Positions 1-9,247 of a stretch of DNA of 64,000 bases are shown one piece after another (positions within the stretch are counted from its first letter, which is position 1; the number at the start of each line of letters is the position of its first letter). Below the pieces are notes generated by a model. That model was not told the origin of the DNA. It was given only the letters and a program-made list of their open reading frames with translations, and ran no database searches. The position numbers were made by a program, and so were the translations under genes. Source of the stretch: Mycobacterium paraffinicum (lineage in GTDB: Bacteria > Actinomycetota > Actinomycetes > Mycobacteriales > Mycobacteriaceae); the NCBI RefSeq assembly GCF_001907675.1, contig NZ_MPNT01000009.1, positions 136,333 to 200,332 on the forward strand, in the 5' to 3' direction.

Positions 1-1
1 G

Positions 2-790
2 CCCTCCCGCCGAAACCTCGGCGGCGCAGGCGGTTTCGCGCTGGGCATGCTGCACGCGCTGGCCCACGGCGCCGACTGGGTATGGCTCGCCGACGACGAC
101 GGGCGACCGCAGGACTCGAACGTGCTGGCCACGTTGCTGGAGTGCGCCGAAAAGCACGGCCTGGCCGAAGTGTCGCCGATGGTATGCAATATGGACGACC
201 CGGAGCGGCTCGCGTTCCCGCTGCGCCGCGGCCTGGTATGGCGTAGGCGCGCAAGCGAATTGCGTACCGAGTCGGGACAGGACCTGCTGCCGGGGATCGC
301 GTCGCTGTTCAACGGCGCGCTGTTCCGGGCGTCCACACTCGAGGCGATCGGCGTCCCCGACTTGCGCCTGTTCATCCGCGGCGACGAAGTCGAGATGCAT
401 CGGCGGCTGGTGCGGTCGGGCTTGCCGTTCGGCACCTGCTTGGATGCGATCTACCTGCACCCGTGCGGCTCGGCGGAATTCCGGCCGATCCTGGGCGGCC
501 GCATGCACACCCAATACCCCGACGACCCCAGCAAGCGGTTCTACACCTACCGCAACCGCGGCTACCTGCTGTCCCAGCCCGGCCTGCGCAAGCTGCAGCT
601 TCAGGAGTGGGTCCGGTTCGGGTGGTATTTCCTGGTGACCCGCCGCGATCCCAAGGGCCTGGCCGAGTGGATTCGGTTGCGGCGCTTGGGCCGTCGCGAA
701 CAGTTCGGCAAACCTCGTGGCGGGTCGTCGCGAACAGTCGAAGCCGGGCGAAGCGGGTCGCCACCATCGGAGCCGGGAGGATCGGCATGA
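2..790 (+). CDS. glfT1: Galactofuranosyltransferase GlfT1 (5' end outside window)
   Basis: This GT2-family enzyme adds the first galactofuranose residues to the decaprenyl-PP-GlcNAc-Rha linker at the inner face of the membrane. The frame is open from base 2 and reads N-L-G-G-A-G-G-F before the first in-window ATG at 47, so the start lies upstream. The acidic metal-binding triplet is in WLADDDGRP, and the acceptor-side motif HPCGSAEF follows. About 262 residues are visible, against roughly 300 expected for M. tuberculosis Rv3782. The stop overlaps the ATG of the next gene (ATGA), which implies translational coupling. The family call is clear; only the N-terminus is missing. Confidence 0.93.
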   Translation, partial: PSRRNLGGAGGFALGMLHALAHGADWVWLADDDGRPQDSNVLATLLECAEKHGLAEVSPMVCNMDDPERLAFPLRRGLVWRRRASELRTESGQDLLPGIASLFNGALFRASTLEAIGVPDLRLFIRGDEVEMHRRLVRSGLPFGTCLDAIYLHPCGSAEFRPILGGRMHTQYPDDPSKRFYTYRNRGYLLSQPGLRKLQLQEWVRFGWYFLVTRRDPKGLAEWIRLRRLGRREQFGKPRGGSSRTVEAGRSGSPPSEPGGSA

Positions 791-1617
791 CGTTTCTGGA
801 CGCCGCCGCCCAGTCGCGGACCTTCACCCGCGCCCGCGGCGACCTGATCGCCGGCTTCCGCCGGCACGAGCTGTGGCTGCACCTGGGCTGGCAGGACATC
901 AAGCAGCGCTACCGTCGCTCGGTGCTGGGCCCGTTCTGGATCACCATCGCGACCGGCACCACCGCCGTCGCGATGGGCGGCCTGTACTCCAAGCTGTTTC
1001 ACCTCGAGCTCGCCGTCCACCTGCCGTACGTCACGCTGGGCCTGATCGTCTGGAACCTCATCAACGCCGCCATCTTGGAGGGCGCCGACGTCTTCGTCGC
1101 CAACGAGGGACTGATCAAGCAACTGCCGACGCCGCTGTCCGTGCACGTGTACCGATTGGTGTGGCGGCAGATGATCCTGTTCGCGCACAACATCGTCATC
1201 TACGCCGTCATCGCGGTCATCTATCCCAAGCCGTGGTCGTGGGCGGACCTGTCGGTCATCCCGGCGCTGGGGCTGATCGTGCTCAATTGCATTTGGGTGT
1301 CACTGTGTTTCGGCATCCTGGCCACCCGGTACCGCGACATCGGCCCGCTGCTGTTCTCCGTCGTGCAGTTGCTGTTCTTCATGACGCCGATCATCTGGAA
1401 CGACGACACGTTGCGGCAACAGGGCGCCGGCCGCTGGTCGCGGATCGTCGAACTCAACCCGCTGCTGCACTATCTCGACATCGTCCGCGCGCCGCTGCTG
1501 GGCGCCCACCAGGAGCTGCGGCACTGGGCCGTGGTGGTGGGGCTGACCGCCGTCGGCTGGGTGCTGGCGGCGTTCGCGATGCGGCAATACCGCGCCCGGG
1601 TCCCGTACTGGGTCTAG
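787..1617 (+). CDS. ABC-2 type polysaccharide export permease (Wzm/RfbD-like, Rv3783 homologue)
   Basis: This is the membrane permease of an ABC exporter thought to flip lipid-linked galactan. The 276 residues include the family signature KQRYRRSVLGPFW near residue 40 and about six hydrophobic segments. The ending, RARVPYWV, is typical of Wzm proteins. ATG 787 is chosen because it overlaps the glfT1 stop by four bases and gives the family's usual length. The ATPase partner (Rv3781 in M. tuberculosis) would lie upstream, outside the window. It converges on the DUF732 gene after an 11-base gap. Confidence 0.92.
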   Translation: MTFLDAAAQSRTFTRARGDLIAGFRRHELWLHLGWQDIKQRYRRSVLGPFWITIATGTTAVAMGGLYSKLFHLELAVHLPYVTLGLIVWNLINAAILEGADVFVANEGLIKQLPTPLSVHVYRLVWRQMILFAHNIVIYAVIAVIYPKPWSWADLSVIPALGLIVLNCIWVSLCFGILATRYRDIGPLLFSVVQLLFFMTPIIWNDDTLRQQGAGRWSRIVELNPLLHYLDIVRAPLLGAHQELRHWAVVVGLTAVGWVLAAFAMRQYRARVPYWV

Positions 1618-1628
1618 CGATGTAGCGC

Positions 1629-1994
1629 TCACATGAGGGGCGGCAGCGGATTGAGCCAGTCCAGCGAACCGTCGATCTGCCCCTTGTACTGCGGGCAGTA
1701 GGCGGACACCGAGAGCCCGACGAAGAACCCGGCTTGCCGCGCCGAAAGGTTGGTGTCCTTCATCACCTTCATCGCCACGACGCTGGATTTCTGGTTCCGG
1801 TCGAGCCCGGCGCAGACGGCGCGGCCCATCGCGATCGCGGTGCCCGGGTCGTTCATGACGATGCCGTTGGCCGCCAGGGCGCCCACGAAGGCGTCGTCGG
1901 ACGGGTCGGCGACCGCCGGGGCAGCAGCGACCAGCGCGACGACGGCCAGCGCGGCCGCGGCGACCGTCGACCTCGTTACCGGACCGACGTTCAT
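1629..1994 (-). CDS. Secreted DUF732-family protein
   Basis: This is a small exported protein of about 121 residues from ATG 1994; two in-frame GTG codons at 2003 and 2000 are alternatives. Residues 1–32 form a signal peptide ending A-V-A-D. The rest matches the mycobacterial DUF732 pattern: a D-x-x-F-x-x-x-L start, a single Cys near the middle (RAVCAGLD), and a terminal SAYCPQYKG motif whose Cys could pair with it. The function of the family is unknown. It sits antiparallel between galactan export and the PTPS-like gene, and M. tuberculosis has different genes at this position. Confidence 0.75.
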   Translation of the reverse strand: MNVGPVTRSTVAAAALAVVALVAAAPAVADPSDDAFVGALAANGIVMNDPGTAIAMGRAVCAGLDRNQKSSVVAMKVMKDTNLSARQAGFFVGLSVSAYCPQYKGQIDGSLDWLNPLPPLM

Positions 1995-2065
1995 ATCCAC
2001 CACGATAGGCCGCGATCACCCTCCAAGAATTCATAGAGGATCCCGCAAGGCCGGCGCCCGACGCT

Positions 2066-2593
2066 GTGCCCATGCGTAACACCGCTTTCGCCGATGGGGC
2101 CCGCGTGGCCACGATCCACCGCGCCGACGCGCCGCTGGGCCGCACCGCCAGGTTCCACTTGCGCAGGTTGTTCGACAACCTGCCCTGCTGCCACCGCTCG
2201 TGGGCCAACCACGGCAAGCGCTTCTTCCTGCACGGGTACGAGCGGGCCTTCGACATCGAGTTCGCCTGCGCCGAAACCGAAGCCGACACCGACGCGGTGA
2301 TCGACGAGGCCACTCTGGACGAGGTCAAGACGGCGCTGCGGGGCCAGTTCGACCACACCACGCTGATCGCCGTCGACGACCCGCAGCGCGACCTGTTCGA
2401 GTTGCTGGCCGACCGGGGCGTCATCGACCTGCGGATCATGGACGACACCGGGATGGCGGGCACGGCCGCCTGGACGTTCGAGACGGTCGAAGGCATCGTC
2501 GCGCGGGCGACCGGCGGCCGCGTCTGGGTGTCCCGGATCAAGGCGCGGGAGAGCCGCAACAACGTCGTCACGCTCACGGCCGGCCCCGTTTAG
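2066..2593 (+). CDS. Divergent 6-pyruvoyl-tetrahydropterin synthase / QueD-like protein
   Basis: The protein has 175 residues from GTG 2066, or 173 from ATG 2072. Features recalling the PTPS/QueD fold are a Cys-His-rich stretch CCHRSWANHGK, then LHGYERAFDIEF where the usual metal site is H-G-H, then F-D-H-T-T-L (compare D-H-x-x-L-N), and a C-terminal strand followed by an E-S pair (RIKARES). The second histidine of HGH is Tyr here, so zinc binding may be altered and the reaction cannot be assumed. A gap of 19 bases separates it from the NfeD-like gene, so the two may be co-transcribed. The family call is moderately sure; the activity is unknown. Confidence 0.55.
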   Translation: MPMRNTAFADGARVATIHRADAPLGRTARFHLRRLFDNLPCCHRSWANHGKRFFLHGYERAFDIEFACAETEADTDAVIDEATLDEVKTALRGQFDHTTLIAVDDPQRDLFELLADRGVIDLRIMDDTGMAGTAAWTFETVEGIVARATGGRVWVSRIKARESRNNVVTLTAGPV

Positions 2594-2612
2594 ACGAAAT
2601 CCGACGCTCGCA

Positions 2613-2852
2613 ATGCCGATGCGGGAGTATGCGTTCGTGAGCGACGCCTCGGCAATCGGTTGCGTTGGGACGTTGACCGTGGCGACCCGCGGCGCCCGCG
2701 GCGCCGGGGAGGTGCTGGTCACCGTGCGGGGCGCCAAGGAGGCCTTCCTGGCGTGGTCCGACCATCCCCTGCCGAAGGGCGCCCAGGTGCTGGTGGTGGA
2801 GGTCAGGGGTGCCCGGACGGTGGTCGTCGAACCCTGGCACGGCCTCGCCTGA
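2613..2852 (+). CDS. Short NfeD-like (OB-fold) protein
   Basis: This 79-residue protein resembles the soluble C-terminal OB domain of NfeD proteins. A strand-rich core starts at GCVGTLTVA and ends with a K-G-A-Q-V-L-V-V-E-V pattern and VVVEPW. It has no membrane segments, unlike long NfeD proteins. Small NfeD partners typically precede SPFH/flotillin genes, and here the next gene, 59 bases on, is a flotillin. GTG 2637 is an alternative start that loses only eight residues. The assignment rests on pattern plus neighbour. Confidence 0.6.
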   Translation: MPMREYAFVSDASAIGCVGTLTVATRGARGAGEVLVTVRGAKEAFLAWSDHPLPKGAQVLVVEVRGARTVVVEPWHGLA

Positions 2853-2911
2853 TCCGAATTGACCACCCGGCTTCGCCGGGATACAACAGCGAAACCCAAA
2901 AAGGAGTCCCC

Positions 2912-4051
2912 ATGCTCGGTTACAAAGTGCCCTCCCCCGACGAGGCGATGCTCGTCTCGGGCGGCCGAAGCAAGAACAACGCCCCGTTCCGCGTCGTCAC
3001 CGGCCACGGCGCCTTCATCATGCCGTTCTTCCGCAAGGCGCGCTTCCTCACGCTGGCGATGTGCGAGGCCGAGGTCGCCGAGAAATGCGTGACCCAGCAG
3101 GGCATCACGCTCAACGTCCGGGCGGTGATCGCCTTCAAGGTCGGCAACGACACCGAAAGCATCATCAGCGCGGCCCAGCGATTCCTGTCCGAACAGGACC
3201 AGATGTCCGTGCTGACCGGGCGCATCTTCGCCGGCCACCTGCGGTCGATCATCGGCTCGATGACCGTCGAGCAGATCATCCGGGAACGCCAGAAGCTGGC
3301 GACCGAGGTCCTGGACGGCTCCAAGGAGGAGATGGCCCGCATCGGCCTCACGGTCGACGCGCTGCAGATCCAGTCCATCGACGACGACGGGCTCGGCTAC
3401 ATCAACGCGATGTCGGCGCCGCACAACGCGGCCATCCAGCAGCAGGCGCAGATCGCCCAGGCGCAGGCCAACCAGGCGGCCGCCGAAGCCGAGCAGGAGT
3501 CGCAGCGCAAACAGGCCGAGTTCGCCCGCGAGACGGCGATCGTCAAGGCCCAATACAAGGCCGAGGTAGACAAGGCCCAGGCCGAGGCCGCCCAGGCCGG
3601 CCCGCTGGCAGAGGCCGAGGCCCAGCGCGAGGTGCTGCAGATGCGCACCGAGCTGGCCCAGCGCGCCGCCGAACTGCGCCAGCAGGAGCTGGTCGCCGAG
3701 GTGGTCAAGCCCGCCGAGGCCGAGGCCGAACGCGTGCGGATCCTGGCGGTGGCCGACGCCGAGAAGATGAAGATCCAGGCCGAGGCGGCGGCCTCGCACA
3801 ACCGCGTCGCGCTGGACAAGGCGCTGATCGATCAGCTGCCCGAGATCGTGGAGAAGGCGGCGCGGGGGCTCGCCAACGCGAACGTGACCGTGCTCAACGG
3901 CGCGGAGGGGCTCACCGAGGTGGCCAGTGGGCTGGTCGCCCAGGGCAGGGCGATATTCGACGCCCTGCGGGGCACCGTCGACTACTACGACGACGAACCC
4001 GCCGCGCCGCCGCTCACCACCAACTCCGAATCGGGCTCGACCAGCCACTGA
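2912..4051 (+). CDS. Flotillin-like SPFH/band-7 protein
   Basis: This is a 379-residue flotillin-type scaffold. The SPFH domain occupies about residues 1–170 (GHGAFIMPFF through VDALQIQSIDD). A long Ala/Glu/Gln/Lys coiled coil with repeated E-A-E and Q-A-Q patterns runs from about 175 to 320. The C-terminal tail is Ser/Thr/Pro rich. No clear transmembrane helix is seen, so membrane attachment would be through the N-terminal hydrophobic patches. ATG 2912 follows an AAGGAG Shine-Dalgarno. Flotillins organise membrane microdomains; a role near cell-wall synthesis genes is inference only. Confidence 0.85.
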   Translation: MLGYKVPSPDEAMLVSGGRSKNNAPFRVVTGHGAFIMPFFRKARFLTLAMCEAEVAEKCVTQQGITLNVRAVIAFKVGNDTESIISAAQRFLSEQDQMSVLTGRIFAGHLRSIIGSMTVEQIIRERQKLATEVLDGSKEEMARIGLTVDALQIQSIDDDGLGYINAMSAPHNAAIQQQAQIAQAQANQAAAEAEQESQRKQAEFARETAIVKAQYKAEVDKAQAEAAQAGPLAEAEAQREVLQMRTELAQRAAELRQQELVAEVVKPAEAEAERVRILAVADAEKMKIQAEAAASHNRVALDKALIDQLPEIVEKAARGLANANVTVLNGAEGLTEVASGLVAQGRAIFDALRGTVDYYDDEPAAPPLTTNSESGSTSH

Positions 4052-4145
4052 GCAAAAATTGCCGCTTGTTCAATAACAGTGGCGGCGGCCCCGTCGTGGT
4101 GCAACACTGGAACGCCACCTGAGCAAACTGGGCGAAAGGTCCGAC

Positions 4146-4625
4146 GTGAGCAAGAAGGCGCAATCAGCTGCGGACGCGGCGCGGGAGAACCTGGCCGCGG
4201 AGCTGGAGCGGCTGCGGCAGCGGCGGGACCGCCTGGAGGTCGAGGTCCGCAACGACCGCGGCATGGTGGGCGATCACGGCGACGCCGCCGAGGCCATCCA
4301 GCGCGCCGAGGAGCTGGTGGGGCTCAGCGACCGGATCAACGAGCTGGACCGCCGGCTGCGGACGGGGCCGTCGGAGCGCGACGCATCGGAGACCCTGCCC
4401 GGTGGCACCGAGGTGACCCTGCGGTTCTCGGACGGCGAAGTGGTCACCATGCACGTGATCTCCATAGTGGAAGAGACGCCGGTGGGCCGGGAAGGTGAGA
4501 CGCTGACTGCGCGCAGCCCCCTGGCCCAGGCCTTGGCCGGACACAAGGCGGGCGACACGGTGACGTACTCCACGCCGGCGGGCGAGGATCAGGTCGAGCT
4601 GATAGCGGTCAAGCTGCCCCGCTAA
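4146..4625 (+). CDS. Gre-factor homologue (Rv3788-like)
   Basis: The 159-residue protein has an N-terminal coiled-coil hairpin (about 1–75) and a C-terminal GreA/B FKBP-like domain (about 85–159, with [11 protein letters not shown]). At the hairpin tip, where GreA carries D41 and E44 in GDLSENAEY, this protein reads GDHGDAAEA, so the acidic pair is D43 and D46. The M. tuberculosis homologue Rv3788 is reported to bind the RNA polymerase secondary channel and inhibit transcription rather than stimulate cleavage. It stands alone between the flotillin and GtrA genes. Confidence 0.85.
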   Translation: MSKKAQSAADAARENLAAELERLRQRRDRLEVEVRNDRGMVGDHGDAAEAIQRAEELVGLSDRINELDRRLRTGPSERDASETLPGGTEVTLRFSDGEVVTMHVISIVEETPVGREGETLTARSPLAQALAGHKAGDTVTYSTPAGEDQVELIAVKLPR

Positions 4626-4678
4626 AGCGTCGCGTAGCGTCCCCGGCGCGGCCCGCCGGCCCGGTTAGACTCCCCCCG

Positions 4679-5107
4679 ATGGTTGCCCCGCTGCCCGATG
4701 CCGCGCCGCCCAGCCCGCAGTTGAGTCTGACGACACAGGTGATGCGTTTCGTCGTCACCGGCGGCCTGGCGGGGATCGTGGACTTCGGCCTGTACCTGGC
4801 GCTGTACAAGGCGGTGGGAGTTCAGGTCGACCTGGCCAAAGCCGCCAGCTTCGTCGTCGGCACCATCACCGCCTACCTGATCAACCGCCGGTGGACGTTC
4901 CAGGCGGCGCCCAGCACCGCCCGGTTCGTCGCGGTCATGATCCTCTACGGCATCACCTTCGCCGTGCAGGTCGGCCTGAACCATCTGTGCCTGGCGCTTT
5001 TGCACTACCGCGGGTGGGCCATCCCCGTCGCGTTCGTGATCGCGCAGGGCACCGCGACCGTCATCAACTTCATCGTGCAGCGAGCCGTTATCTTCCGCAT
5101 CCGCTGA
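4679..5107 (+). CDS. GtrA-family membrane protein (Rv3789 homologue)
   Basis: This is a 142-residue membrane protein with four predicted helices and GtrA signatures: [17 protein letters not shown] at the start, INRRWTF near the middle, and [11 protein letters not shown] at the end. In M. tuberculosis, Rv3789 sits upstream of dprE1 and has been proposed either to move decaprenyl-phosphoryl-arabinose across the membrane or to anchor arabinan enzymes; which is right is unsettled. The gap to dprE1 is 31 bases and the order is conserved, which supports a shared transcript. Confidence 0.92.
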   Translation: MVAPLPDAAPPSPQLSLTTQVMRFVVTGGLAGIVDFGLYLALYKAVGVQVDLAKAASFVVGTITAYLINRRWTFQAAPSTARFVAVMILYGITFAVQVGLNHLCLALLHYRGWAIPVAFVIAQGTATVINFIVQRAVIFRIR

Positions 5108-5138
5108 GCCACTTGCGCAAGCGGTACCCTCTTTGACG

Positions 5139-6530
5139 ATGTTGAGCACCGACGTTCCGACCACCACCACCCGGCTGATGGGCTTTGGCCGCACCGCGCC
5201 GTCGGTGGCCGAGGTGCTCTCCACCCGCGACCCCGAGGTGATCGCCAAGGCCGTCGCCCGGGTGGCCGAATCCGGCGGCCCGAACGGTCGGGGCGTCATC
5301 GCGCGCGGACTGGGCCGGTCGTACGGCGACAACGCCCAAAACGGCGGCGGCCTGGTGATCGACATGACCCCGCTCAACCGCATCCACTCGATCAGCGCCG
5401 ACACCCGGCTGGTCGACGTCGACGCCGGCGTGAGCCTGGACCAGCTGATGAAGGCGGCGCTGCCGTTCGGGCTGTGGGTGCCGGTGCTGCCGGGCACGCG
5501 CCAGGTCACCGTAGGCGGCGCGATCGCCTGCGACATCCACGGCAAGAATCATCACAGCGCGGGCAGCTTCGGCAACCATGTGCGCTCGATGGACCTGCTC
5601 ATGGCCGACGGCACCGTCCGCACCATCACCCCCGACGGTGACGACGCCGAACTGTTCTGGGTCACGGTCGGCGGCAATGGGCTGACCGGGATCGTGTTGC
5701 GCGCGACCATCGAGATGACGCCGACGGAAACGGCGTACTTCATCGCCGACGGCGTCGCCACCAAGGACCTCGACGAGACGGTCGCCGTTCACCTCGACGG
5801 CAGCGAGGCCAACTACACCTACTCGAGCGCCTGGTTCGATTTGATCAGCCCGCCGCCCAAACTCGGCCGGGCCGCGGTCAGCCGCGGCAGCCTGGCCAAG
5901 CTGGACCAACTGCCCGACAAGCTGGCCAAGAATCCGCTGAAATTCGATGCGCCCCAGCTGTTGACGGTGCCGAACGTCTTTCCGGTCAGCGCGATGAACA
6001 AGCTGTCATTCATGGCCATCGGCGAGGTGTACTACCGCTTGGGCGGGACCTACACCGGCAAGATCATGAACCTGTCGCAGTTCTACCACATGCTCGACTT
6101 GGTCAGCGGCTGGAACAACGCTTACGGCCCAATGGGTTTCGCGCAGCACCAGTTCCTGGTCCCGCCGGACGCGATGGACGAGTTCAAGGCCATCATCCGC
6201 TGGATCCAAACCCGAGGCCATTACTCGGCGTTGAACGTGTTCAAACTCTTCGGCCCGGGCAACCGCGCGCCGCTGAGTTTCCCGATGGCCGGGTGGAACG
6301 TCGCCATGGACTTCCCCAACAAGCCGGGCATCAACGAGTTCCTCAACGAACTCGACCGGCGCGTACTGGAATTCGGCGGCCGGGTGTACACCGCCAAGGA
6401 TTCCCGCACGAGCGCCGAGACCTTCCACGCCATGTACCCACGCATCGACGAATGGATCGCGGTGCGCCGCAAGGTGGACCCCGCCGGGGTGTTCGCCTCC
6501 GACATGGCCCGACGTTTGGAGCTGTTGTAA
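5139..6530 (+). CDS. dprE1: Decaprenylphosphoryl-beta-D-ribose 2'-oxidase DprE1
   Basis: This FAD enzyme oxidises DPR at C2', the first step of epimerisation to decaprenyl-phosphoryl-arabinose, the arabinan donor. It has 463 residues from ATG 5139, matching the family N-terminus (MLS…[10 protein letters not shown]); a TTG at 5133 is in frame but less likely. The FAD-binding PP-loop region includes RGLGRSYGD, and the His-linked FAD region has [14 protein letters not shown]. The position equivalent to M. tuberculosis Cys387, target of benzothiazinones, is Ala389 (codon 6303–6305, context NVAMDFP). The stop is followed directly by the dprE2 ATG. Confidence 0.97.
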   Translation: MLSTDVPTTTTRLMGFGRTAPSVAEVLSTRDPEVIAKAVARVAESGGPNGRGVIARGLGRSYGDNAQNGGGLVIDMTPLNRIHSISADTRLVDVDAGVSLDQLMKAALPFGLWVPVLPGTRQVTVGGAIACDIHGKNHHSAGSFGNHVRSMDLLMADGTVRTITPDGDDAELFWVTVGGNGLTGIVLRATIEMTPTETAYFIADGVATKDLDETVAVHLDGSEANYTYSSAWFDLISPPPKLGRAAVSRGSLAKLDQLPDKLAKNPLKFDAPQLLTVPNVFPVSAMNKLSFMAIGEVYYRLGGTYTGKIMNLSQFYHMLDLVSGWNNAYGPMGFAQHQFLVPPDAMDEFKAIIRWIQTRGHYSALNVFKLFGPGNRAPLSFPMAGWNVAMDFPNKPGINEFLNELDRRVLEFGGRVYTAKDSRTSAETFHAMYPRIDEWIAVRRKVDPAGVFASDMARRLELL

Positions 6531-7295
6531 ATGGTGCTGGACGCCGTGGGAAATCCACAGACCATCCTGCTGCTCGGCGGTACCTCCGAGATCGGGCTGG
6601 CCATCTGTGAGCGCTACCTGCAGAACGCGCACGCCCGTATCGTGCTGGCCGCCATGCCCGACGACCCGGGCCGCGACGCCGCCGTCGCCCAGATGAAGGC
6701 GGCGGGCGCGCGGTCGGTGGAGCTGATCGACTTCGAGGCCACCGACGCCGACAGCCATCCGAAAACGATCGAGGCGGCCTTTGCCCACGGTGACGTCGAC
6801 GTGGCGATCGTCGCGTTCGGCATCCTCGGGGACGCCGAGGAGCTGTGGCAGGATCAGCGCAAAGCCGTCCTGGCCGCCGAAATCAACTACACCGCAGCGG
6901 TTTCGGTGGGGGTGCTGCTCGGTGAGAAGATGCGCGCCCAGGGCTTCGGCCAGATCATCGCGATGAGCTCGGCCGCCGGGGAGCGGGTGCGGCGATCCAA
7001 CTTCGTCTACGGCTCCACCAAGGCGGGGCTGGACGGCTTCTATCTGGGCCTCGGAGAGGCGCTGCGCGAGTACGGGGTTCGCGTCCTGGTGATCCGCCCG
7101 GGCCAAGTTCGCACCCGGATGAGCGCGCACGTCAAGGAAGCCCCGCTGACGGTGGACAAGGAGTATGTCGCCAACCTCGCGGTGACCGCGGCCGCTAAAG
7201 GTAAGGAATTGGTTTGGGCGCCAGGAGCATTCCGTTACGTGATGATGGTGTTGCGACACATTCCCCGGCCCATCTTCCGCAAGCTGCCCATCTGA
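6531..7295 (+). CDS. dprE2: Decaprenylphosphoryl-2-keto-beta-D-erythro-pentose reductase DprE2
   Basis: This short-chain dehydrogenase completes the epimerisation by reducing the keto intermediate to decaprenyl-phosphoryl-arabinose with NADH. It has 254 residues, a nucleotide-binding LLGGTSEIG at about 14–22, catalytic Tyr160 and Lys164 in YGSTKAG, and MSSAAGE carrying the active-site serine. ATG 6531 abuts the dprE1 TAA with no spacer, so expression is probably tightly coupled. The stop is two bases from the aftA ATG. Confidence 0.97.
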   Translation: MVLDAVGNPQTILLLGGTSEIGLAICERYLQNAHARIVLAAMPDDPGRDAAVAQMKAAGARSVELIDFEATDADSHPKTIEAAFAHGDVDVAIVAFGILGDAEELWQDQRKAVLAAEINYTAAVSVGVLLGEKMRAQGFGQIIAMSSAAGERVRRSNFVYGSTKAGLDGFYLGLGEALREYGVRVLVIRPGQVRTRMSAHVKEAPLTVDKEYVANLAVTAAAKGKELVWAPGAFRYVMMVLRHIPRPIFRKLPI

Positions 7296-7297
7296 TC

Positions 7298-9247
7298 ATG
7301 CGTAACGCGCTGGCCAGTCTCGGCCAGATGGCTTTGGCGGCCGCGGTGGCCGTTGTCGTCGCCGTGGTCTCGCTGGTCGCCATCTCCCGCGTCCAGTGGC
7401 CGGCCTTTCCGTCGTCGAACCAACTGCACGCGCTGACCACCGTGGGCCAGGTCGGCTGCCTGGCCGGCCTTCTCGCCGTCGGCTGGGCGTGGCGGCGGTG
7501 GCGCTGGCCCGCCCAGCTGGGCGGGCTGGTGTTCGTGTCCGCGTTCACCGTCGTGACGCTGGGCATGCCGTTGGGGGCCACCAAGCTGTACCTGTTCGGC
7601 ATCTCCGTCGATCAGCAGTTCCGCACCGAGTACCTGACCCGGCTCGCCGACAGCCCCGCCCTGCGCGACATGACCTACATCGGGCTGCCGCCGTTCTACC
7701 CGCCCGGCTGGTTCTGGATCGGCGGGCGGGCCGCCGCACTGAGCGGGGCGCCGGCCTGGGAGGTCTACAAGCCGTGGGCGGTCACCTCGATCACCATCGC
7801 GGTCGCCGTCGCGCTGGTGCTGTGGTGGCGGATGGTCCGGTTCGAGTACGCGCTCATCGTCACGACCGCGACCGCGGCGGCGACGCTCGCCTACGGCTCG
7901 CCCGAACCGTACGCGGCGATGATCACCGTGCTGCTGCCGCCGGTGCTGGTGCTGACGTGGTCGGGCCTGCGCGCTGGCCGACGCGAGTGTCACGCTAGCG
8001 TGACGCCCGACGCCGACGGCCACGCTGGCGTGACGGTCGGTGCCGCCAGTGCGACGGTCGACGCACGAAGCGGCTGGGCCGCCGTCGTCGCCGCCGGACT
8101 CTTCCTCGGCGGCACCGCCATTTGGTACCTGCTGCTGTTCGGCTTCACCGCGTTCGCGATGGCGCTGATGGGCCTCGCGCTGGCCGGGTCGCGCTGGCGA
8201 GAAGGAGGTTTCCGGGCGGCGCTCGACCCGCTGCGCCGGCTTTCCGTCATCGCCGTCATCGCCGCGGCCATCGGCAGCACCACCTGGCTGCCGTTCCTGT
8301 TGCGGGCGGTTCGCAGCCCGGTCAGCAACTCCGGCAGCGCGGCCCACTACCTGCCGGCCGACGGCGCCGTCCTGACGTTCCCGATGCTGCAGTTCTCCCT
8401 GCTGGGCGCGATCTGCCTGCTGGGCGCCTTGTGGCTGGTGGTGCGGGCCCGGTCATCGGTGCGGGCCGGCGCCCTGGCGATCGGCGTGCTGGCCAGCTAT
8501 TTGTGGTCGCTGCTGTCGATGCTGACCACGCTGGCGCGCACCACGCTGCTGTCGTTCCGGCTGCAGCCCACCCTGACCGTGCTGCTGGTCGCCGCCGGGG
8601 CGTTCGGCTTCGTGGAGGCGGTCAAGGCCCTGGCCCCACGGAGCCGCGCCATACTTCCGGTGGCCGGCGCCGTCGGCCTGGCCGCCGCGATCGCGTTCAG
8701 CCAAGACATTCCCGACGTGCTGCGTCCGGACCTCACCGTCGCCTACACCGACACCGACGGCAACGGCCAGCGCGGCGACCGGCGACCGCCCAGCTCGGAG
8801 AAGTTCTACCCCGACATCGACCGCACCATCGTGACCGTGACCGGCCGGCCCCGCGACCAGACCGTCGTGATGACCGCCGACTACAGCTTCCTGTCCTTCT
8901 ATCCCTATTGGGGATTCCAGGGACTGACGTCGCACTACGCCAACCCGCTGGCGCAGTTCGACCTGCGGGCCGCCCAGATCAACAAGTGGTCCAAACTCAA
9001 GTCCGCCGACGAACTGCTGCACGCGCTGGACACCTGTCCCTGGCCGCCGCCCACGGTGTTCCTGATGCGCCGCGGCGCGAACGGCAACTACACGCTGCGC
9101 CTCGCCGAGGACGTGTATCCCAACCAGCCCAACGTCCGTCGCTACACCGTCGACTTGCGGGCCGCCCTCTTCGACAGCCCGCAGTTCGTCGTCCACAGCG
9201 CCGGCCCGTTCGTGCTGGCCATCCGCAAGCCGGTGCCAGGCCGCTGA
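7298..9247 (+). CDS. aftA: Galactan 5-O-arabinofuranosyltransferase AftA
   Basis: AftA is a GT-C integral membrane enzyme that puts the first arabinofuranose residues on galactan using decaprenyl-phosphoryl-arabinose. The 649 residues comprise an N-terminal multi-helix membrane half and a C-terminal extracytoplasmic domain from about residue 480. ATG 7298 lies two bases after the dprE2 stop and gives the usual length. A hydrophilic loop at about residues 231–250 is encoded by two near-identical palindromes (7989–8034), an unusual feature. The TGA overlaps the embC ATG (TGATG). Confidence 0.95.
   Translation: MRNALASLGQMALAAAVAVVVAVVSLVAISRVQWPAFPSSNQLHALTTVGQVGCLAGLLAVGWAWRRWRWPAQLGGLVFVSAFTVVTLGMPLGATKLYLFGISVDQQFRTEYLTRLADSPALRDMTYIGLPPFYPPGWFWIGGRAAALSGAPAWEVYKPWAVTSITIAVAVALVLWWRMVRFEYALIVTTATAAATLAYGSPEPYAAMITVLLPPVLVLTWSGLRAGRRECHASVTPDADGHAGVTVGAASATVDARSGWAAVVAAGLFLGGTAIWYLLLFGFTAFAMALMGLALAGSRWREGGFRAALDPLRRLSVIAVIAAAIGSTTWLPFLLRAVRSPVSNSGSAAHYLPADGAVLTFPMLQFSLLGAICLLGALWLVVRARSSVRAGALAIGVLASYLWSLLSMLTTLARTTLLSFRLQPTLTVLLVAAGAFGFVEAVKALAPRSRAILPVAGAVGLAAAIAFSQDIPDVLRPDLTVAYTDTDGNGQRGDRRPPSSEKFYPDIDRTIVTVTGRPRDQTVVMTADYSFLSFYPYWGFQGLTSHYANPLAQFDLRAAQINKWSKLKSADELLHALDTCPWPPPTVFLMRRGANGNYTLRLAEDVYPNQPNVRRYTVDLRAALFDSPQFVVHSAGPFVLAIRKPVPGR
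7989..8034. repeat. Pair of near-identical 16-bp palindromes inside aftA
   Basis: GTCACGCTAGCGTGAC at 7989–8004 is a perfect palindrome. GCCACGCTGGCGTGAC at 8019–8034 matches it at 14 of 16 positions. The two start 30 bases apart, in frame, and encode a hydrophilic loop of AftA. They look like copies of a small dispersed palindromic element, which is inference. Confidence 0.6.

Noticed and set aside
1991..4048. 685-codon minus-strand frame across the PTPS-like, NfeD and flotillin genes
   Set aside because: It is the complement of real genes; no domain is recognisable and the three plus-strand genes have better signals.
8122..9246. N-terminal extension of EmbC upstream of 9247
   Set aside because: The frame is open but lies within aftA, has arginine-rich shadow composition, and EmbC similarity begins just after 9247.
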